Shown: positions 59,082 to 64,000 of the stretch, piece by piece
Numbering within the stretch: position 1 is the first letter of the stretch
Layout of the letters: every line of letters begins with the position of its first letter
From: Filosporella fistucella
Taxonomy: Eukaryota > Ascomycota > Leotiomycetes > Helotiales
Direction: 5' to 3'
NCBI GenBank assembly: GCA_030077755.1
Contig: JAQJZZ010000014.1
Coordinates: forward strand, 372,001 to 436,000
Length of the DNA: 64,000 nt
The notes under the pieces: model-generated
Databases searched by the model: none
Seen by the model: the letters and a program-made list of their open reading frames with translations, nothing else
Told to the model about the DNA's origin: nothing
Program-made: the position numbers and the translations under genes

Positions 59082-59529
59082 TTTTTGGTCATCAGGCTTG
59101 CCCTGACCAACAATGAAGACGCCCACGCCCCTGATCCGACTCAAGTTCATTCGAAATGTACTATAATCACCTTGTTTTGATGTCATACATTGACAGAGGT
59201 ACTCGCATGTCTATCAGTTGATATTTACATTCTCAGCTGCGACCATATCTGACGGGTTGGCCATTTATGCCTCCACCTTAAATGATAACGTGTGTCTAGG
59301 GATAGCTTGAAGCACATAACATTCGCTCTTTTATTGCCTGAAAATCTAGTCACGAGTGCTCTAAGCTTTGATTTACTCTTCATCAAATACTTCACTTGCG
59401 TCATTCTTAGTTGGCCTGTACTTGAACAATTCATATATAGTTCGATCACGCTAGAGAGAGGATCTATCAGCGATTGATTTGAAATCGGAACAGGAAAATT
59501 ACACACGGAGCAATCTTATCTATATTACC

Positions 59530-62325
59530 ATGTCCCAAACCATTCAAACCAATCTTACATCTCTGACTCTCGCCTACGGTAGCAAGTATGAGATCAAACT
59601 CAACAGCTCCGATTTTACCAAGTTTCGCACTTCGTACATCTTTGCCAACGATCTCGTACTGGCTACCAACAAGATCACAGCTAGAGAGCTCCAAATACAC
59701 GCCTACGACTTTTCTGTGATCCCAGACAATGTTATAATTTCCACGGCTGGCGAACCTGGCATCCAAAATATCGCGGCAAAAGATGATCATGCCAATGGTG
59801 GTGGAGCAAGCAACTTTATGTTCTCTGCCAATAATGTAGATGTGGCCCATCGGTTTAGTGTCAATGCAAGCGGAGGTGACGGCGCAGAGGGTTATTCAGG
59901 TACACTCAGTGGTCAACCTGGCGGAAAAGGGGGCAACGGTGGACGAGGCGGAAAAGTATGGCTGTGGTGCAATCTTGCGTACATGAATGTCAAGTACAAA
60001 GCAGAAGAGATTAAAGCTATAAAGTTGCCCAGCCGAAGAAACGCTAAGACGGAAGCATGGTTGATCTCTGCGGAGGAATTCTCTAAGCCGGATCAGCTGG
60101 TGCAAGCAGTGCAGAAGTTCAAAGCAAACTACAAAACAATGAATGACGGGGATTTTGCGAATGGACTAGAAGTAGTGCTCCAAGAGCTTGAAAACGCAGG
60201 CTTGTCATGGAACAAAGAGCTACACATCGATATCCATGGAGGCCGAGGCGGTTTAGGTGGACTAGGGAGTAGGAAGGGAGCTGATGGAGTTACAGGTCAT
60301 GCAGGTCAATTTCAAGAATTGCCTCTCATATCGATGCTCTATCCCATCGGGTTTCCCATTCTACACCCAGACCAAGTAGCTATGACAATCCGTACAGTGG
60401 AAAACGACTACTTCGTCGGATCCGCAGAATCACTACGAGCCGCAGCCTTAACTCTCAGGATGCTTATCGATCGGCTGTCATTTTTGGGAAGCTTGAAGCC
60501 TGACTACCCGTTTGTCAAGCAATACGCGGAAAAGGAAGGGGATCTCTTGATTTTGCCCAGTGCACCGTCTGATGACGACTCCGGGCCGGCATGGCCTGCC
60601 TCTATCATCTCGTTGAAGAGCAGCCTGGCAATGGCGCAGCACTATGCGAACCAGCTCGCAAGCGGTGCTGACTTCTTTGGGCACGATACAAACTGGGTAC
60701 CACGTGGTTCAGTGGGCTTCTATAGCAATTTACTAACAGAAATTCTCTCAAACTTCACAACCATCGAGAAGACGTACAAAAAATATCTGGAAATCAAAGC
60801 CGACCAAAAAACACGAAAAGAACAGATAGATCTCGCATTGGCATCTGCAACGCTTACTATGCAGCAGGCTCATGCAGACCTGCAGATGTTGGCCGAGGAC
60901 ATGAGGGGGTCAGCTATAATCATCAGACAGCTACAAAACAGGATTCCAGAGATGCGTCACCGACTCGACATGGAACTAAGAAAAGTCAAAAACAAGATCC
61001 AAAATAAATTTAACTTCAGCTTCTCTGAATTCATCTCAGCCGTGGAAATGATCATGTTCAAGCCCTCGCCAGGAATGATAGGTGCGCAAGCAGCGGGACT
61101 GCTATATTCTGGTATCAACAATGTGACCGATGACTCTGGAGTGCAAGTGGATAAAAAATTTCTGATCAATAGCATCCAGATACTGCAAGGGGACATCGAC
61201 GACTTAAAAGAGAAGTTTGAGGAGGCTGCCGATACAGGAATGCTCAACCCAGACGATGCTGGGGGCATGAAGTTGATGGGAGAGGAGAATCAAATGCGCC
61301 AGCTGATTTCGAATTACCACAAATTGCTGGGTGGTGATACTATTCGACATGTCCAGTGCCTATTTGACGAGTATGTGAAGATAGTGCTCGACCGTAACAT
61401 GGGTATCGCACACTATAACAACTGTGTCATAAACTGGTTCGCAGCCCAGGAGAAAGTTGCAATATGTAAGACGACACTTGCGAACCTGTCAGCCGAAGCT
61501 GTCTCCAAAATCGACGCAGAAGTCCCCGTTATCACGTCAACTGTTGAACGCAGTTACTTTGACACAACGCGAAGAGTACTTGAGATGCTATACCGCGCTG
61601 AGCGTGCCCTCAACTTCTGGTCTCTCTCGGTGGCAAGTAGCAATGATAGTGCGTTGAAACCGCTGCGCCAGTACGGCTCCAGCTTCCTCAACCCCTCTGT
61701 TCAGCAGCCCAATGCTGCCATGGCATCAGCGTTGCTGGCAGCGCGTACCGATTTACTTACTCAGTATGCCTCAGCTGTGGACAATTTCTCTGCGGACAGC
61801 AGTCCTTTCGGTACAGGCGAGTATCTTCCAGTTGTGGTGCCGTTAACAGATGACCAACTTGAAGCACTCAAGACGAACGAGGAGGAATCGGCCTTCAAGA
61901 TCATCATCTCCCTCCCACCGTGCACACAGGAAACGAAGAAAGCCGACAGCCCCTTCTCGGGGATGGCAGATGTACGTCTCACTCATGTTCGGCTGTATCT
62001 TGAAGGTGCCAAAACGACAGACGGTGTTCTTGCCATTGGGATCGAGCATATGGGCAGTGAGACTGTGGTGGATATGCTTGACGTGAATCATGACTTCATG
62101 CATGATGCTATCAACGTCACGTTCCAGTACGAGCCGGCCACTGGCAAGATACACAGTGATGGAATCATCGTGGACGAGGTCCAGGATACATACGCCCTGC
62201 CGGGACCGTTTGCTAGGTGGCAAATCGCAGTTTCGAAGGTCTCAAATGAAGATCTGGACTTGTCAGGTGTATCAAAGGCGTGGTTTGAGTTTTCGGGGAC
62301 CCATCGTTCTTTCTTTTCAGCATAG
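59530..62325 (+). CDS. Large glycine-rich / helical / beta-tail protein, possible toxin-like architecture
   Basis: An intronless frame from ATG 59530 (context ACCATGT) gives 931 residues. Layout: beta-type N-terminal domain (1-110); Gly-rich tract GGDGAEGYSG...GGKGGNGGRGGK (about 112-142); a mixed domain; second Gly-rich tract GGRGGLGGLGSRKGADG (about 235-260); a long mostly helical middle (about 294-757) with a mildly hydrophobic segment (EFISAVEMIMFK, GAQAAGLLYSG) between long amphipathic helices; and a beta-rich C-terminal domain (773-931), including VRLTHVRLYLEGAKT and WQIAVSKVSNEDLDLSGV. No signal peptide. Long helices flanking a hydrophobic stretch plus a beta tail recall alpha-helical pore-forming or Tc-type insecticidal proteins, but this is inference from architecture only; structural or self-defence roles are possible. 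Intronless and next to another odd gene, it may be transferred DNA. Confidence 0.85.
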   Translation: MSQTIQTNLTSLTLAYGSKYEIKLNSSDFTKFRTSYIFANDLVLATNKITARELQIHAYDFSVIPDNVIISTAGEPGIQNIAAKDDHANGGGASNFMFSANNVDVAHRFSVNASGGDGAEGYSGTLSGQPGGKGGNGGRGGKVWLWCNLAYMNVKYKAEEIKAIKLPSRRNAKTEAWLISAEEFSKPDQLVQAVQKFKANYKTMNDGDFANGLEVVLQELENAGLSWNKELHIDIHGGRGGLGGLGSRKGADGVTGHAGQFQELPLISMLYPIGFPILHPDQVAMTIRTVENDYFVGSAESLRAAALTLRMLIDRLSFLGSLKPDYPFVKQYAEKEGDLLILPSAPSDDDSGPAWPASIISLKSSLAMAQHYANQLASGADFFGHDTNWVPRGSVGFYSNLLTEILSNFTTIEKTYKKYLEIKADQKTRKEQIDLALASATLTMQQAHADLQMLAEDMRGSAIIIRQLQNRIPEMRHRLDMELRKVKNKIQNKFNFSFSEFISAVEMIMFKPSPGMIGAQAAGLLYSGINNVTDDSGVQVDKKFLINSIQILQGDIDDLKEKFEEAADTGMLNPDDAGGMKLMGEENQMRQLISNYHKLLGGDTIRHVQCLFDEYVKIVLDRNMGIAHYNNCVINWFAAQEKVAICKTTLANLSAEAVSKIDAEVPVITSTVERSYFDTTRRVLEMLYRAERALNFWSLSVASSNDSALKPLRQYGSSFLNPSVQQPNAAMASALLAARTDLLTQYASAVDNFSADSSPFGTGEYLPVVVPLTDDQLEALKTNEEESAFKIIISLPPCTQETKKADSPFSGMADVRLTHVRLYLEGAKTTDGVLAIGIEHMGSETVVDMLDVNHDFMHDAINVTFQYEPATGKIHSDGIIVDEVQDTYALPGPFARWQIAVSKVSNEDLDLSGVSKAWFEFSGTHRSFFSA

Positions 62326-62680
62326 TGTTAAGAATCCAAGAAATGGTCGCACTGCGAGAAATTGCGAAAATAATCGAATTTTAATATGTGCGGTTTCAAA
62401 GTCACACCGGAACAGACCGGCAAAATTGGATGCGTATCCAACGTCCTGGTTTCTGGTGGTATAAGATCAACATAATGAATGAGTGGGGTATGGCATGAAT
62501 TCCAGAAGGATGAGGGCGGAGATTAGCATGGTAGAACGATAAGAGCAGAAAACCCACGGATTAAGATTATCATTCTAATAAGAATCACCAAAACGAGGCA
62601 CTGCCCAGAATCCCAGCAGCAAAATCTGCTTATAGACAATGGATACATTAGTCAATCTTTCCCTGCCCGGTCACCACAAC
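62326..62680. other. Convergent intergenic spacer
   Basis: 355 bp between two convergent stop codons. No gene seen. Confidence 0.6.
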
Positions 62681-64000
62681 TCACATCTGCAATCCACCTC
62701 TGTCCCAAGAAGTGACTTTTCCAATCAAGTCATCTCTGTCATCGAAGTGAATTATGATTGTGATTCCCTTGATGCCCAAATCACTTTTCCTCTCCTTATT
62801 GAAAGCACGGGCATTTTGCTCATCTAGGAACATGCTTTTCCACACGCACCGCTCGTCTGGGCACAGAGCCAGCAGTTCGTTTACATGAGATGATTTGCCT
62901 CTTTTTCCCGTATTCTGCTTCGTATCGACAATAAAATCCTCGCTCAGTCGGTGTTCTCTGGAAGTATTGCTTCTGCCGTCGTTCTCTTCATGTATTAATT
63001 CATCATCAGCCAATTTATGTTGTGCTATTGCCTTTGTCCGATGCTGATGCCTTTCTTCATGCACAACTTCATCCTCAAACAGTCTGTGTTCTCTAGTCGT
63101 TCTGTTCTCATCATTCAAACATGGTGAACTTGGCTTCTTGTCCACGAGCCGCAACTTCCACTTCCCCATTGAAGAGGCTGTACTGCCAGCACTGACTTTC
63201 CGACTTTGTGCATCCACCTTTTCATTCTTGAAAGTTGCCTCCTTCTGCTCAATGCTTCGCGCCAGTTCTGCGACACCATTAGATCCAGTTTTCTGGTTGC
63301 CTTCCTCTTGGATCTGTTTTAGCTTCCGTTTATCGCGTTGCGATTTTTGGTTCAACGGCGGGATAGATTCCATTGAAGAGATCTGTTGGAGCTGAAACAA
63401 TGCTGACAGCCTTCTTGAAACTGGCGCAGAATCTTGAGGCGACATCTGCCCATCTGTGGAATCAGGGCTTGTCTGGTCACACGTAGCAGGCGGTGGTAAA
63501 GTTGGGCGTTCTTTGAAAGGCAGGGGGCGGTCGCCAGGATATTCCACGCCCAACGAGGTATCTGTAGGTGCACGATTGGATTCGGCTTTTGGAATTGTGG
63601 TGGTTCGAGGCAGTGACACCCATGGAGGAGGTGTAGGCGGCTTTGATGCCTCCTTCATGAACATAGAATTCTTGGAAATCGGCAGGCTCGGGGCCTCTTG
63701 AAAGTTGGATTTTGGTGCCTCGTGTTGTGGCATCGGAACATTCGCAGAGACGGCCAATGATTTCTCACTTGTGCGTTTACCTTGAATTGGTAGCGGAATT
63801 GCAGTTAAGGGCCGATCTGGAGTTACAACGGCCATTGAAGGCTTCAGGCTTGCAGAGGGGTTCAGGGCAGGCTTCTCTTTTCGAGGCGTGTGATGCTGGT
63901 GCAGCACAGCGTGATGATCGGCGTGTATGCAGCATCTAACATTGTGGTGTGTATTTTGGCAAGCTAGAAACTGGCAATCTTCCAAACAATGTTGACATTG
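62681..64000 (-). CDS. Cys/His-rich, largely disordered protein with an internal repeat (5' end outside window)
   Basis: The frame is open from the right edge to TGA at 62681-62683 (439 residues, start missing). The visible N-terminal part is dense in Cys and His (QCQHCLEDCQFLACQ, RCCIHADHHAVLHQHH) and suggests a zinc-binding module, B-box-like or similar. A long Pro/Ser/Lys-rich region follows (PTPPPWVSLPRTTTI, ERPTLPPPATCDQ). Near the C-terminus a unit repeats three times: EHRLFEDEVVHEE, QHKLADDELIHEE, EHRLSEDFIVD. The last 60 residues look folded (ELLALCPDERCVWKSMFLDE, GITIIIHFDDRDD). No family recognised. Confidence 0.8.
   Translation of the reverse strand, partial: QCQHCLEDCQFLACQNTHHNVRCCIHADHHAVLHQHHTPRKEKPALNPSASLKPSMAVVTPDRPLTAIPLPIQGKRTSEKSLAVSANVPMPQHEAPKSNFQEAPSLPISKNSMFMKEASKPPTPPPWVSLPRTTTIPKAESNRAPTDTSLGVEYPGDRPLPFKERPTLPPPATCDQTSPDSTDGQMSPQDSAPVSRRLSALFQLQQISSMESIPPLNQKSQRDKRKLKQIQEEGNQKTGSNGVAELARSIEQKEATFKNEKVDAQSRKVSAGSTASSMGKWKLRLVDKKPSSPCLNDENRTTREHRLFEDEVVHEERHQHRTKAIAQHKLADDELIHEENDGRSNTSREHRLSEDFIVDTKQNTGKRGKSSHVNELLALCPDERCVWKSMFLDEQNARAFNKERKSDLGIKGITIIIHFDDRDDLIGKVTSWDRGGLQM

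Larger units (their letters stand above)
58244..59529. promoter_or_regulatory. Divergent intergenic region of the accessory pair
   Basis: 1286 bp between the starts of the coiled-coil membrane gene and the 931-residue gene. It holds a MITE-like inverted-repeat element (58762-58912) and a perfect 9-bp hairpin (59045-59081). Short frames inside have no features. Confidence 0.55.

Noticed and set aside
1..64000. tRNA, 5S rRNA or other RNA genes
   Set aside because: I looked for T-loop words such as GGTTCGAAT and GGTTCAAAT with matching acceptor arms and found none that fold; a tRNAscan-SE run would settle this.

Overview
The window looks like a nuclear contig from a filamentous ascomycete. The evidence is short GT-AG introns (mostly 43-80 bp, with branch-like CTAAC/CTGAC motifs), two Zn2Cys6 transcription factors, a WSC-domain secreted protein, a pectin-degrading esterase, and gene-poor AT-rich stretches with RIP-like decay. 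A plant-associated leotiomycete (Helotiales) is my guess, not something the sequence proves. All gene models were built by hand from reading frames and splice sites, and exon limits are given in each entry.

Layout. 1-697 is the 3' end of a patatin-type lipase gene. 698-2783 is repeat-rich and gene-free. 2784-3785 (-) encodes a secreted rhamnogalacturonan acetylesterase. 5000-12925 holds four genes in two divergent pairs: an FAH-family hydrolase (-) with a Zn2Cys6 regulator (+), then an FAD aromatic hydroxylase (-) with a VOC-type extradiol dioxygenase (+). This reads as an aromatic-ring meta-cleavage cluster: hydroxylate, open the ring, hydrolyse or isomerise the product, and regulate locally. 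A decayed ankyrin-repeat gene follows (13180-15681), then about 3 kb with no convincing gene.

18914-35879 is the conserved, gene-dense part: a two-WSC-domain secreted protein, eIF3a (-), a G-protein gamma subunit (+), a SelW/Rdx-type CxxC protein (+), PP1/GLC7 (-) and a large LRR protein (-). The last two are separated by an AT-rich gap. 35880-43392 is gene-poor, with microsatellites, degenerate repeats and a RIP-like coding relic at 42674-42905.

43393-55707 carries a small hydrophilic protein (+), a second Zn2Cys6 regulator (-), a family III CoA-transferase (+), and a divergent mitochondrial pair sharing a 242-bp promoter: PDH protein X (-) and a TMEM223-like two-span membrane protein (+).

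56005-64000 is an accessory end. Its most unusual content is a divergent pair: a 492-residue protein with one membrane span and a long coiled-coil tail (56706-58243, -), and a 931-residue intronless protein with glycine-rich tracts, a long helical middle and a beta-rich C-terminus (59530-62325, +). The shared intergenic region has a clean hairpin and a MITE-like inverted-repeat element. The window ends inside a Cys/His-rich, repeat-containing disordered protein (-).

I found no rRNA, tRNA or CRISPR array.
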